This document shows, in pieces, positions 1-6,106 of a stretch of 9,532 nt of DNA. Positions within the stretch are counted from its first letter, which is position 1, and each line of letters opens with the position of its first letter. Both the position numbers and the translations under genes were made by a program. A model generated the notes under the pieces. It was given only the letters and a program-made list of their open reading frames with translations. It ran no database searches and was not told the DNA's origin. Source of the stretch: Candidatus Peregrinibacteria bacterium (lineage in GTDB: Bacteria; Patescibacteriota; Gracilibacteria; UBA1369; PNNO01); NCBI GenBank assembly GCA_030595015.1, contig JAUVDZ010000034.1:1-9532 (forward strand), read 5' to 3'.

Positions 1-2
1 AA

Positions 3-284
3 GATCGCAATAAAAACGGTAAAGTTGTCCGTATAGATTCAAAAAACGGTAAAGTTGTAGTTGAAAAACTAAATATGAGAACTAAACATATTAAAAAGAG
101 TCAAACTAAACCAGGTAGTAAAGTTACTTTTGAAGCAGCTATGCAAGTAAGTAATGTAATGCCTATCTGTCCTCAATGTAAAAAAACAACAAGAGTAGGA
201 TATACAAAATTAGAATCAGGTAAAAAGCAAAGAGTTTGTAAAAAATGTAAAGAATCATTAGATAAAATAACTACTAAGAAATAA
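3..284 (+). CDS. rplX: 50S ribosomal protein L24 (5' truncated by window edge)
   Basis: L24 is an early-assembly protein that binds 23S rRNA near the start of 50S folding. The frame is open from base 3, before the first visible ATG at 75, and gives 93 residues. The visible N-terminal part (NGKVVRI...GKVVVEKLNM) matches the KOW-type barrel of L24, so the ATG at 75 is internal and the true start lies upstream of the window. It is followed by the family signature KSQTKPG and VSNVMP...TRVGY. Two CxxC pairs (CPQC, and CKKC about 20 residues later) form the zinc-ribbon variant of L24. It ends in TAA only 2 nt before L5, so the two are surely cotranscribed. The identification is firm; only the missing N-terminus is uncertain. 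Confidence 0.95.
   Translation, partial: DRNKNGKVVRIDSKNGKVVVEKLNMRTKHIKKSQTKPGSKVTFEAAMQVSNVMPICPQCKKTTRVGYTKLESGKKQRVCKKCKESLDKITTKK
12..58 (+). repeat. 17-nt direct repeat within rplX
   Basis: AAAAACGGTAAAGTTGT occurs exactly at 12-28 and again at 42-58, a 30-nt period in frame. Both copies encode Lys-Asn-Gly-Lys-Val-Val in the KOW barrel of L24. The protein still aligns by eye with ordinary L24, so this is either a small duplication or shared codon choice for two similar beta strands. Confidence 0.7.
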
Positions 285-286
285 TT

Positions 287-1036
287 ATGGCAAAAGAATT
301 GACACCACAAGAACGATACACAAAGGAACTTGTTCCAAAACTAATGAAGGAATTAGGCATTAATAACGTAAATGCAGTTCCTAAACTTAACAAAATCACT
401 ATAAATGCAGGATTAGGAAGCATGTATTCGTCTGGAACTAAAGATTTCTCAGAGTTTGTAGAAAATTTCAGACTAATTACTGGTCAAACACCAGTTATAA
501 ATATTGCTAAAAAAGCGATTTCGAACTTTAAACTAAGAGAAGGAACTCCAAATGGAATAAGCGTAAACCTAAGAGGGAAAAGAATGTATGACTTTATTGA
601 AAAATTAGTACACATTGTATTCCCACGTGTAAGAGATTTTAGAGGGATTTCTGATAAATCATTTGATGGAAACGGAAACTACACAGTTGGTCTTAAAGAA
701 CATACTGTTTTCCCTGAAATCAACCCTGATGACTTAGTGAAAATTCACGGAATTCAGGTTTGTATTAATACATCAGCAAAAAATGATGACGAAGGAAAAG
801 CATTGTTAACAGCATTTGGATTCCCATTTAAGAAAGCTGAAGCTCAACCTGAAGTTAAACCAGCGATAGTAGCTGAAGACGAACCTAAACCTGTGGTTAA
901 ACCAGAGGTAGTAGCTGAAGAAGAACCAAAAGAGGAAGAAGTTGCTGAACCAGTAGTAGAAGCGAAAGCTGAGGAAACACCAACAACTGAACCAGAAGAA
1001 GACTTACCAGGAGAATCTCAATCAAAAACTATTTAA
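287..1036 (+). CDS. rplE: 50S ribosomal protein L5 with acidic C-terminal extension
   Basis: L5 binds 5S rRNA and helps join the central protuberance to the small subunit through bridge B1b. Residues 1-183 are a normal L5: the N-terminal YTKELVPKLMKE, PKLNKITINAGLG (32-44), ITGQ.P...AKKAISNFKLREG (64-86), FPRVRDFRG (112-120) and a C-terminal TAFGFPF. The family is usually about 180 residues; this one has 249. The extra 66 residues are rich in Glu, Pro, Val and Ala, look disordered and strongly acidic, and contain a 14-residue near-repeat (190-203 and 204-217). The start follows the L24 stop by 2 nt with no Shine-Dalgarno sequence. The core call is certain; the role of the tail is unknown. Confidence 0.97.
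   Translation: MAKELTPQERYTKELVPKLMKELGINNVNAVPKLNKITINAGLGSMYSSGTKDFSEFVENFRLITGQTPVINIAKKAISNFKLREGTPNGISVNLRGKRMYDFIEKLVHIVFPRVRDFRGISDKSFDGNGNYTVGLKEHTVFPEINPDDLVKIHGIQVCINTSAKNDDEGKALLTAFGFPFKKAEAQPEVKPAIVAEDEPKPVVKPEVVAEEEPKEEEVAEPVVEAKAEETPTTEPEEDLPGESQSKTI
854..937 (+). repeat. Two-copy 42-nt in-frame repeat in the rplE tail
   Basis: GTTAAACCAG recurs at 854-863 and 896-905, and TAGTAGCTGAAGA at 867-879 and 909-921, both with a 42-nt period. The two 14-residue units read roughly VKPAIVAEDEPKPV and VKPEVVAEEEPKEE. The DNA similarity goes beyond the protein composition, which suggests a tandem duplication that lengthened the acidic tail. Confidence 0.75.
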
Positions 1037-1050
1037 CTTTTACCCAAATC

Positions 1051-1275
1051 ATGGCTAGAAAAGCACTAATTGTAAAAACTAAGAAAAAACAAGACGAGTA
1101 TATGAAAGCTCTTGAGCAAGGGAAAAAACCTAAATTCCCAACTAGAGTTTATAACAGATGCGGTAAATGCGGACGTAACAGAGGTTACTTCAGAAAATTC
1201 AACATGTGCAGAATCTGCATTAGAGAATTAGCACAAGATGGAAAAATTGCAGGACTTACTAAATCTTCATGGTAG
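1051..1275 (+). CDS. rpsN: 30S ribosomal protein S14, zinc-binding (type Z) form, slightly long
   Basis: S14 is a late-assembly protein of the 30S head. It carries the zinc ribbon of the short S14 class: Cys37-x2-Cys40 and Cys53-x2-Cys56 in CGKCGRNRGYFRKFNMCRIC, followed by IRELA and the typical C-terminus ending in Lys-Ser-Ser-Trp. Type Z proteins are usually about 61 residues; this has 74, the difference being an N-terminal section (KKKQDEYMKALEQGKKP) that resembles the longer S14 forms. The start is preceded by a pyrimidine-rich leader without Shine-Dalgarno sequence, 14 nt after the L5 stop. The gene ends in TAG, and a GC-rich element begins at once after it. Confidence 0.96.
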   Translation: MARKALIVKTKKKQDEYMKALEQGKKPKFPTRVYNRCGKCGRNRGYFRKFNMCRICIRELAQDGKIAGLTKSSW

Positions 1276-1331
1276 AGCGACCAACGGGAGCTCTGTGGAG
1301 CGAGCCGCGTAGCGGCGAGCGAAGCGAAAAC
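1276..1331 (+). repeat. GC-rich gene-end element after rpsN, with hairpin
   Basis: The stretch 1281-1330 is about 66% G+C (33 of 50), far above the neighbouring genes. It holds the palindrome GAGCTC (1288-1293), a perfect hairpin GCCGC-GTA-GCGGC (1304-1316), GAGCGA as a direct repeat on both sides of the hairpin (1298-1303 and 1317-1322; a third copy at 1275-1280 overlaps the stop) and the terminal word GAGCGAAGCGAAAA (1317-1330). No U-run follows the hairpin, so it is not a standard terminator. It is the best-formed member of a family also seen after rpsH, rplF and secY and inside rpsE. An AT-rich leader (1332-1364) then leads to rpsH. Confidence 0.75.
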
Positions 1332-1364
1332 TTAATTACTAAATAATACATCTAAAAAAATAAT

Positions 1365-1751
1365 ATGAATACAGACCCAATTGCAGATTACTTAACTAGG
1401 ATAAGAAACGCAGCAAGAGCGAAACATTCTCAAACAGTTATTCCTTACTCAAAAATTAAAGAAGGAATTACTAAAGTATTACAAGCACGAAAATTTGTTG
1501 GGAAATATGAAGTAGTAGAAAGTGGAAAATTTAAAGAGCTAGTAGTTGAAATAAAACCTTGGATAAAAGAACCTTTAAGCCTTAAAAGAGTAAGTAAACC
1601 AGGACAAAGAATCTATTTAAAAAGCAGTGAAATTAAAGCAGTTAAAAACGGGTTAGGAATTGTAGTTTTATCTACATCAAAAGGGATTATGACAGGTGAA
1701 GAAGCACGAAAAAGCAAACTAGGCGGAGAAGTACTCTGCGAAGCATATTAA
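1365..1751 (+). CDS. rpsH: 30S ribosomal protein S8
   Basis: S8 binds helix 21 of 16S rRNA and is central to assembly of the 30S platform. The 128-residue length is normal. The N-terminus has DPIADYLTRIRNA (4-16), and the C-terminal RNA-binding domain has the hallmark STSKG (103-107), MTGEEARKSKLGGEVLC (109-125). In many bacteria S8 represses the spc operon by binding a copy of its rRNA site near the L5 start; I saw no convincing mimic here, but did not fold the mRNA. The start follows an A/T-only leader (CTAAAAAAATAAT) without Shine-Dalgarno sequence. The next feature, directly after the stop, is another GC-rich element. Confidence 0.97.
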   Translation: MNTDPIADYLTRIRNAARAKHSQTVIPYSKIKEGITKVLQARKFVGKYEVVESGKFKELVVEIKPWIKEPLSLKRVSKPGQRIYLKSSEIKAVKNGLGIVVLSTSKGIMTGEEARKSKLGGEVLCEAY

Positions 1752-1785
1752 CGGACGCGAATAGCGTCTATGAAGCGAAGCGAAG
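1752..1785 (+). repeat. GC-rich gene-end element after rpsH, with hairpin
   Basis: Starting at the first base after the S8 stop, it has the hairpin GACGC-GAATA-GCGTC (1754-1768) and then a tandem GAAGCGAAGCGAAG (1772-1785). Order and motifs match the element after rpsN: a CGCG core near the stop, an inverted repeat, then GAAGCGAA. It passes directly into TTAACTAACTA, the start of the rplF leader. No U-run follows the stem, so it is unlikely to be an intrinsic terminator. Confidence 0.7.
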
Positions 1786-1816
1786 TTAACTAACTATAAA
1801 TTAATAACATTACATA

Positions 1817-2368
1817 ATGTCACGAATCGGAAAATTACCAGTAGAGATCCCAAGTGGAGTAACTGTAGAAATGAAAGATGGATTTTGTGTTGTAAAAGGT
1901 CCTAACGGAACATTACAGGAAAAAATCCATGAAAGAATTACTGTAAAAATTGATGAAAAAGAAGTTGTAGTTACGAGAATTAATGATGAAAAATTCTCAA
2001 GAAGTTTACACGGACTTTCTAGAAACCTAATCGCAAACATGATTGAAGGTGTGACAAAAGGATTTGAGAAAAGATTGGAAATTATCGGAGTTGGTTACAA
2101 AGCACAAGCTTCAGGTAGTAAAGTTACATTAAACCTTGGATTCTCACATCCAATTATATATGTAGCACCAGAAGGAGTTAAATTTGAACTCGATAAAGAA
2201 AAAAAGAACGTATTAATTGTAAGCGGAATCAGTAAACAAATGGTAGGCGAAGCTGCTGCAAAAGTAAGATCATACAAAAAACCTGAACCTTACAAAGGGA
2301 AAGGTATTAGATACGAAGGAGAATACGTTCAGCGTAAAGTTGGTAAAGCTGTTGCCAAGGCGGAGTAA
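1817..2368 (+). CDS. rplF: 50S ribosomal protein L6
   Basis: L6 binds the sarcin-ricin region of 23S rRNA near the elongation-factor site. The 183-residue length is standard for its two similar domains. The first opens with SRIGKLPVEIPSGV and VVKGPNGTL (25-33). The second contains GVGYKA (91-96), LGFSHP (107-112) and the C-terminal signature KKPEPYKGKGIRY (154-166), with GEYVQRKVGK close to the end. The start ATG has an AT-rich leader with no Shine-Dalgarno sequence. It lies 65 nt from rpsH and 57 nt from rplR; both gaps contain a GC-rich element followed by TAACTAA-type sequence. Confidence 0.97.
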   Translation: MSRIGKLPVEIPSGVTVEMKDGFCVVKGPNGTLQEKIHERITVKIDEKEVVVTRINDEKFSRSLHGLSRNLIANMIEGVTKGFEKRLEIIGVGYKAQASGSKVTLNLGFSHPIIYVAPEGVKFELDKEKKNVLIVSGISKQMVGEAAAKVRSYKKPEPYKGKGIRYEGEYVQRKVGKAVAKAE

Positions 2369-2392
2369 CGCGACGTAGTGCCGAAGCAAAAT
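2369..2392 (+). repeat. Degenerate GC-rich gene-end element after rplF
   Basis: Directly after the L6 stop comes CGCGACGTAGTGCCGAAGCA, then AAATC. It shares the CGCG start (2369-2372), a central GTAG, and an ending CGAAGCAAAA that differs by one base from the CGAAGCGAAAA of the element after rpsN. The inverted repeat is eroded and no good hairpin is left. It is called by similarity in position and order to the other copies, so confidence is moderate. Confidence 0.5.
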
Positions 2393-2425
2393 CCTAAATA
2401 ATAATCAAACTAACTAAATAATATA

Positions 2426-2770
2426 ATGCCAAGTAAAAAAGAAATAACTAGGAAAAGAAGACATCAAAAGATCAAAAAAGTCGCACAAGGTTCTAGTGAA
2501 CGACCAAGATTGGTTGTATTTAGAAGTAATACATCAACGTATGCTCAACTTATAGATGATTCTAACGGAAAAACTGTTGCTGCTGCATCTGATATGAAAG
2601 AAAAGAAAGGTTCAGGACTAGAAAAAGCAAAGAATATTGGACTGGAAATCGCTAAAAAAGCTAAAGAAGCAAAAGTTGTAGCCTGTGTATTTGATAGGAA
2701 TGGATACAAATATCACGGAAAAGTAAAAGCTGTCGCCGAAGGTGCAAGAGAAGGCGGATTAAAATTTTAA
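2426..2770 (+). CDS. rplR: 50S ribosomal protein L18
   Basis: L18 binds 5S rRNA with L5 and mediates its docking onto the 50S subunit. The 114-residue length is typical. A basic N-terminus (KKEITRKRRHQKIKK) precedes RPRLVVFRSN.STYAQLIDD (27-45) and the C-terminal FDRNGYKYHGKVKA.AEGAREGGL (89-113), which are diagnostic for the family. The leader contains AACTAACTAAATAATATA with no Shine-Dalgarno sequence. It is followed 21 nt later by rpsE, and unlike its neighbours it has no GC-rich element after its stop. Confidence 0.97.
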   Translation: MPSKKEITRKRRHQKIKKVAQGSSERPRLVVFRSNTSTYAQLIDDSNGKTVAAASDMKEKKGSGLEKAKNIGLEIAKKAKEAKVVACVFDRNGYKYHGKVKAVAEGAREGGLKF

Positions 2771-2791
2771 TAATTAATATCTTACAATAAT

Positions 2792-3559
2792 ATGGGAAAA
2801 CCTGCATTCCACAAAGGAAGAAAACCAATGAGAGAGAAAAAAGAATTCGATGAAGAAGTAATTCAGATTGATCGTGTAACAAGAGTAGTAAAAGGTGGAC
2901 GAAGACTTAGATTCAGAGCAACTGTTGTTATTGGGAATAGAAAAGGAAAAGTAGGAGTTGGCATCGGGAAATCAAACGAAGTAGCTGCTGCGATTCAAAA
3001 AGCGATTCAAAAAGCTAAAAGAAATATTATTATTGTTCCTATATTCAGAGATACTATTCCTCACGATATTAAACTTAAGCATAAAGCTTCAAGAATGATA
3101 TTACTTCCAGCTGGAGAAGGTACTGGTATTATCGCTGGTGGAGCAGTACGTAAAGTAGTTGAATTAGCAGGAATTAAAAATATTTTAAGTAAATCATTCG
3201 GAACAAATAATAGAGTAAGCAATACACAATGTGCACTTAAAGCTCTATCACTTTTAAGAAAAAGACAAGATAATAGAGCACCAAAAAAAGAAGAAAAAAA
3301 ACCTCAGGATTTTCCAAAAATCATTAAAGGAGGAGCGAGTAAAACGAGCTCTAAAGGAGCAAACGAAGTGCGAGATCTCGCTGCGAAGAAGGAGCAAAAG
3401 CGACTGAATGAGCAGGGAGAGCCTGTACGACGAAGTGTGAGCGAAGCGAAAAAGAAAGAAGCACCAAAAGCTGAACCAAGTAAGGCTATTGAAAAAAATG
3501 TAGCAAAAGATTCAAAAGCAAAAATAGAGCCTTCGGCTCAGGAAGAAACTAAAAAATAA
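2792..3559 (+). CDS. rpsE: 30S ribosomal protein S5 with long charged C-terminal tail
   Basis: S5 sits near the mRNA entry channel and affects decoding accuracy. The double-stranded-RNA-binding-like domain contains GGRRLRFRATVVIGNRKGKVG (35-55) and GVGIGKSNEV.AAIQKA; the C-terminal domain contains MILLPAGEGTGIIAGGAVRKV (102-122) and ends near LRKRQ at 159. Most S5 proteins are about 160-170 residues; this has 255. The roughly 95 extra residues are Lys/Glu/Ala-rich and low in complexity, and residues about 180-221 are encoded by DNA of unusual composition. No L30 gene follows: the next start (L15) is only 20 nt after the stop. No Shine-Dalgarno sequence precedes the ATG. Confidence 0.96.
   Translation: MGKPAFHKGRKPMREKKEFDEEVIQIDRVTRVVKGGRRLRFRATVVIGNRKGKVGVGIGKSNEVAAAIQKAIQKAKRNIIIVPIFRDTIPHDIKLKHKASRMILLPAGEGTGIIAGGAVRKVVELAGIKNILSKSFGTNNRVSNTQCALKALSLLRKRQDNRAPKKEEKKPQDFPKIIKGGASKTSSKGANEVRDLAAKKEQKRLNEQGEPVRRSVSEAKKKEAPKAEPSKAIEKNVAKDSKAKIEPSAQEETKK
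3331..3452 (+). repeat. GC-rich element embedded in frame in the rpsE tail
   Basis: Bases 3331-3450 are 52.5% G+C (63 of 120), against about 33% in the following 70 bases. The block contains GAGCGAG, the repeat GGAGCAAA (3356-3363 and 3391-3398), the perfect 12-bp palindrome GCGAGATCTCGC (3370-3381) and, at its end, GAGCGAAGCGAAAA (3439-3452), identical to 1317-1330 after rpsN. GGGAG near 3415 followed by CTGT also resembles the start of that element. It is translated as part of S5 (about residues 180-221). I read it as one or more copies of the gene-end element captured as coding sequence. Confidence 0.6.
3527..3539 (+). repeat. Small hairpin near the end of rpsE
   Basis: GAGCC-TTC-GGCTC is a perfect 5-bp inverted repeat inside the last codons of S5 (residues near IEPSAQE). 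It lies about 20 nt before the stop. No U-run follows, so transcription termination is unlikely. It may be another trace of GC-rich gene-end sequence. Confidence 0.55.
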
Positions 3560-3579
3560 CTCTATAAATTAATTATAAA

Positions 3580-4080
3580 ATGAAATTATTAACATTAAAA
3601 AGTAAAAGCGGAGCACGACATAGAAGAAAGCGTGTTGGAAGAGGAAATGGTTCTGGAATGGGAACATTCTCATGCCGAGGCATGAACGGACAGAATGCAA
3701 GAAGTGGTGGAAACAGAAGACCAGGATTTGAAGGAGGACAAACTCCTTTTATATCAAGAATGCCTAAATTAAAAGGTTTCAGAAATCCTAGCAGGGTGCC
3801 TTTTCAGGCAGTTAATGTTAAAGACCTGGAAGTATTTGATAACGGTGCAACTGTAGATGTATTAACTCTTGTTGAAAAAGGATTAGTTGCAAAGAAAAAT
3901 TTACCTGTTAAAATCTTAGGAGATGGTGATCTTTCAAAAAAACTTACTATTAAAGTAAATTCAATTTCAAAATCTGCTGAAGATAAAATAAAAAAAGCAG
4001 GCGGAACGTGTGAATTAATTCCAAAAAAACCGCAAGAACCAAAAAAAACTAAAAAAACTGCGGAACCTGAAGCGAAATAG
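3580..4080 (+). CDS. rplO: 50S ribosomal protein L15 with basic C-terminal tail
   Basis: L15 is a late-assembly 50S protein with a long N-terminal extension reaching into 23S rRNA. The N-terminus has the glycine/arginine-rich family pattern: RKRVGRGNGSGMGTFSCRG (16-34), GQNARSGG (37-44), EGGQTPFISRMPKLKGF (51-67). The C-terminal domain follows, with VDVLTLVEKGLV (92-103) and KILGDG (111-116). Compared with the usual GSGKGKTSGRGxKGQKARSG, here Met, Cys and Asn replace conserved Lys/Gly positions. About 18 extra residues of Lys/Pro/Glu extend the C-terminus, finishing in Glu-Ala-Lys encoded by GAAGCGAAA just before TAG. It is 20 nt downstream of S5, where rpmD (L30) would usually lie. Confidence 0.96.
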   Translation: MKLLTLKSKSGARHRRKRVGRGNGSGMGTFSCRGMNGQNARSGGNRRPGFEGGQTPFISRMPKLKGFRNPSRVPFQAVNVKDLEVFDNGATVDVLTLVEKGLVAKKNLPVKILGDGDLSKKLTIKVNSISKSAEDKIKKAGGTCELIPKKPQEPKKTKKTAEPEAK

Positions 4081-4100
4081 CCTAACCCTCCCCTTTTACA

Positions 4101-5402
4101 ATGTTTAAATATTTACAACAAATTTGGAGCTCTAAAGATTTACGAAAAAAAATACTTTTCACTATTGGAATCTTAGTTGTTTATAGGATCTGTGCCCAGA
4201 TTTCTATCCCAGGTGCAAATCTTGATGCAATTAAATCAGTTGTTAATCAAAATCAATTACTTGGAATCTTCAGTGCACTTACAGGTGGATCTGCAGAAAA
4301 CTTCTCGATCATTCTTATGGGACTTTCGCCTTATATTAATGCATCGATCATTATGCAGCTTTTAACTGTAATTGTTCCTAAGCTTGAAAATATTTCAAAA
4401 GAAGGTGATGCAGGAAGAAAAAAAATCAATCAATATACCCGATGGCTTGCGGTTCCTATCGCATTCCTACAATCATATGGAATGATTGTTTTAATCAACT
4501 CTCAGGCAGGTGGAATTCCAATTATAGATGGGATAGGTAATCCTGCTGTTATAATACCAATCATGTTAACAATCACCGCAGGTACAATATTAGTAATGTG
4601 GCTTGGTGAATTAATTACTGAAAATGGTATCGGAAACGGTATTTCACTTATAATCTTTGCTGGAATTATCTCTGGTATTCCAACTATGTTAGGCTCAACT
4701 CTTGCCCTGACAGTTACAGAACCAGACAGAATTATATCTTTTGTTTTAATGCTTCTCATAACTATCGCGCTCTTAGTCTTTGTGATTATGATTACAGAAG
4801 GGAACAGACAAATACCAATTATTTATGCAGGACGTGGAACCCGGGGTAAAAGTGATCATGCTGTATTGCCTATTAGAATCAATCAGGCAGGAATGATCCC
4901 TATCATCTTCGGTGTATCAATGGTTTCATTCCCAGGTGTACTTGCTCAGTTATTTGCCAATTCAGCAAATGAAACATTAAAAGCAATTGCAGACTTTCTT
5001 CAAACATATTTCTACTTCAATAGTCCTTCATATATCTTATTCTATTTCTTGCTTGTGATTGCATTTACTTACTTCTATGTAAGTATTACTTTCAATCCCG
5101 AACAAGTTGCAGATAATTTACAGAAACGTGGAGGATACATCCCAGGAATCAGACCAGGAACAGAAACTGCTGATTATTTAGGCAAGGTTTCAAGTAGAAT
5201 GAATTTATGGGGAGGTCTATTTATAGCATTTATTGCTGTCTTCCCGATTATCTTAGGAGTTGCATTTACGTCATTAGCGATCGGTAGCATGCAATTATTG
5301 ATTAGTGGTGCAGGAATGATCATCATCGTTGGTGTAGTTCTGGAGCTAATCAGACAAGTAAATGCTCAATTAGTGATGCATGACTATGGTAAATTCTATT
5401 AA
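4101..5402 (+). CDS. secY: Protein translocase subunit SecY
   Basis: SecY is the pore of the SecYEG translocon in the cytoplasmic membrane and receives chains from ribosomes and SecA. The 433-residue length and ten hydrophobic segments (about 17-35, 66-93, 116-135, 149-170, 179-197, 211-232, 265-284, 311-330, 371-391, 396-416) fit the family. Signatures include ISIPGANLDAI after TM1, GLSPYINASIIMQLL (74-88), MWLGELITENGIGNGISL (166-183), the cytosolic loop NRQIPI.YAGRG.RG (235-249), LPIRINQAGMIPIIF (256-270) and FNPEQVADNLQKRGG.IPGIRPG (331-353). The leader is unusually C-rich (CCCTCCCC at 4086-4093) with no Shine-Dalgarno sequence. secY-adk-map order is typical of bacteria. Confidence 0.98.
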   Translation: MFKYLQQIWSSKDLRKKILFTIGILVVYRICAQISIPGANLDAIKSVVNQNQLLGIFSALTGGSAENFSIILMGLSPYINASIIMQLLTVIVPKLENISKEGDAGRKKINQYTRWLAVPIAFLQSYGMIVLINSQAGGIPIIDGIGNPAVIIPIMLTITAGTILVMWLGELITENGIGNGISLIIFAGIISGIPTMLGSTLALTVTEPDRIISFVLMLLITIALLVFVIMITEGNRQIPIIYAGRGTRGKSDHAVLPIRINQAGMIPIIFGVSMVSFPGVLAQLFANSANETLKAIADFLQTYFYFNSPSYILFYFLLVIAFTYFYVSITFNPEQVADNLQKRGGYIPGIRPGTETADYLGKVSSRMNLWGGLFIAFIAVFPIILGVAFTSLAIGSMQLLISGAGMIIIVGVVLELIRQVNAQLVMHDYGKFY

Positions 5403-5429
5403 TGGAGACGCGAACGTGGCGAATAAATC
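5403..5429 (+). repeat. Degenerate GC-rich gene-end element after secY
   Basis: After the SecY stop comes TGGAGACGCGAACGTGGCGA and then ATAAATC. It shares GACGCGAA (5407-5414) exactly with the element after rpsH (1754-1761), and then has GGCGAA in the place of the GAAGCGAA word. Only a weak 3-bp stem (CGC...GCG) is left. It is assigned to the family by sequence and by the position directly after a stop codon. Confidence 0.5.
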
Positions 5430-5457
5430 AAAAATAAATATTAACTAACTAATTAAC

Positions 5458-6096
5458 ATGGATATACTTCTATTCGGCATACAAGGTTCCGGAAAAGGAA
5501 CGCAGGGAAAAAAACTTAAAGATCATTATGGAATGACTTATTTCGAAACAGGTGGTGAACTTAGACGTTTAGCTTCTGAAGATAGTGAACTTGGACATAA
5601 GATCAAAAACATTATTGAAGCAGGTCATCTTGTAGATAACGACGTGGTGATGGAAATAGTTGAAAACTTTTTGAACAACGCTCCCGAAGGAAAAGGAATC
5701 TTTTTTGATGGAATCCCCAGAAAAATGGATCAAAAAGAATCATTAGATGCTCTTTTAAATAAACATGGAAGAGAATATAAAGGTGTTATTTTGGATTTAT
5801 CAGAAGAAGACGCATTAGATAGATTAACTAAACGTAGAATCTGCTCAGGATGTAAAGAAGTATATCCTGCTAAATACGACAAAGATTCTTGTGAAAAATG
5901 CGGAGGAGAGTTAATCACAAGAACAGATGACAATGCAGAAAGTATAAAAGTCAGACTTAAAGCTTTTTCAGATGAAACAATGCCGGCAATTGAAAAATAT
6001 GAAGAAGAAGGAAAATTACTTCATGTTGATGGTTCAAAAAATATTGAAGAGGTTGATCAGGAACTTAGACAAGTATTAGATCCAATTTTAGGTTAA
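5458..6096 (+). CDS. adk: Adenylate kinase, zinc-LID form
   Basis: This cytosolic enzyme interconverts ATP + AMP and 2 ADP and sets the adenylate energy charge. The P-loop is GIQGSGKGTQ (7-16), with Ile and Gln where many have Pro-Pro or Pro-Gln. The AMP-binding part shows ETGGELRR (30-37), variant for the more common STGDLLR. DGIPRK (84-89) matches the DGFPR motif. The LID holds four cysteines, Cys129-x2-Cys132 and Cys145-x2-Cys148, a structural zinc site. RTDDN (155-159) and the later Arg in VRL complete the active site. The 212-residue length is normal. It starts 55 nt after SecY behind TAACTAACTAATTAAC, with no Shine-Dalgarno sequence, and precedes map by 10 nt. Confidence 0.97.
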   Translation: MDILLFGIQGSGKGTQGKKLKDHYGMTYFETGGELRRLASEDSELGHKIKNIIEAGHLVDNDVVMEIVENFLNNAPEGKGIFFDGIPRKMDQKESLDALLNKHGREYKGVILDLSEEDALDRLTKRRICSGCKEVYPAKYDKDSCEKCGGELITRTDDNAESIKVRLKAFSDETMPAIEKYEEEGKLLHVDGSKNIEEVDQELRQVLDPILG

Positions 6097-6106
6097 CTCG
6101 TCTCTG

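Noticed and set aside
75..77. ATG at 75 as the start of L24
   Set aside because: The frame is open upstream to base 3 and encodes the KOW barrel expected of L24, so this Met is internal.
1304..1316. Intrinsic terminator after rpsN
   Set aside because: The stem is good, but no U-run follows and the next gene, rpsH, must be transcribed from upstream.
1810..2277. Minus-strand open frames opposite rplF
   Set aside because: They lie wholly inside a clear L6 gene, have no recognisable domains and are shadows of its codon pattern.
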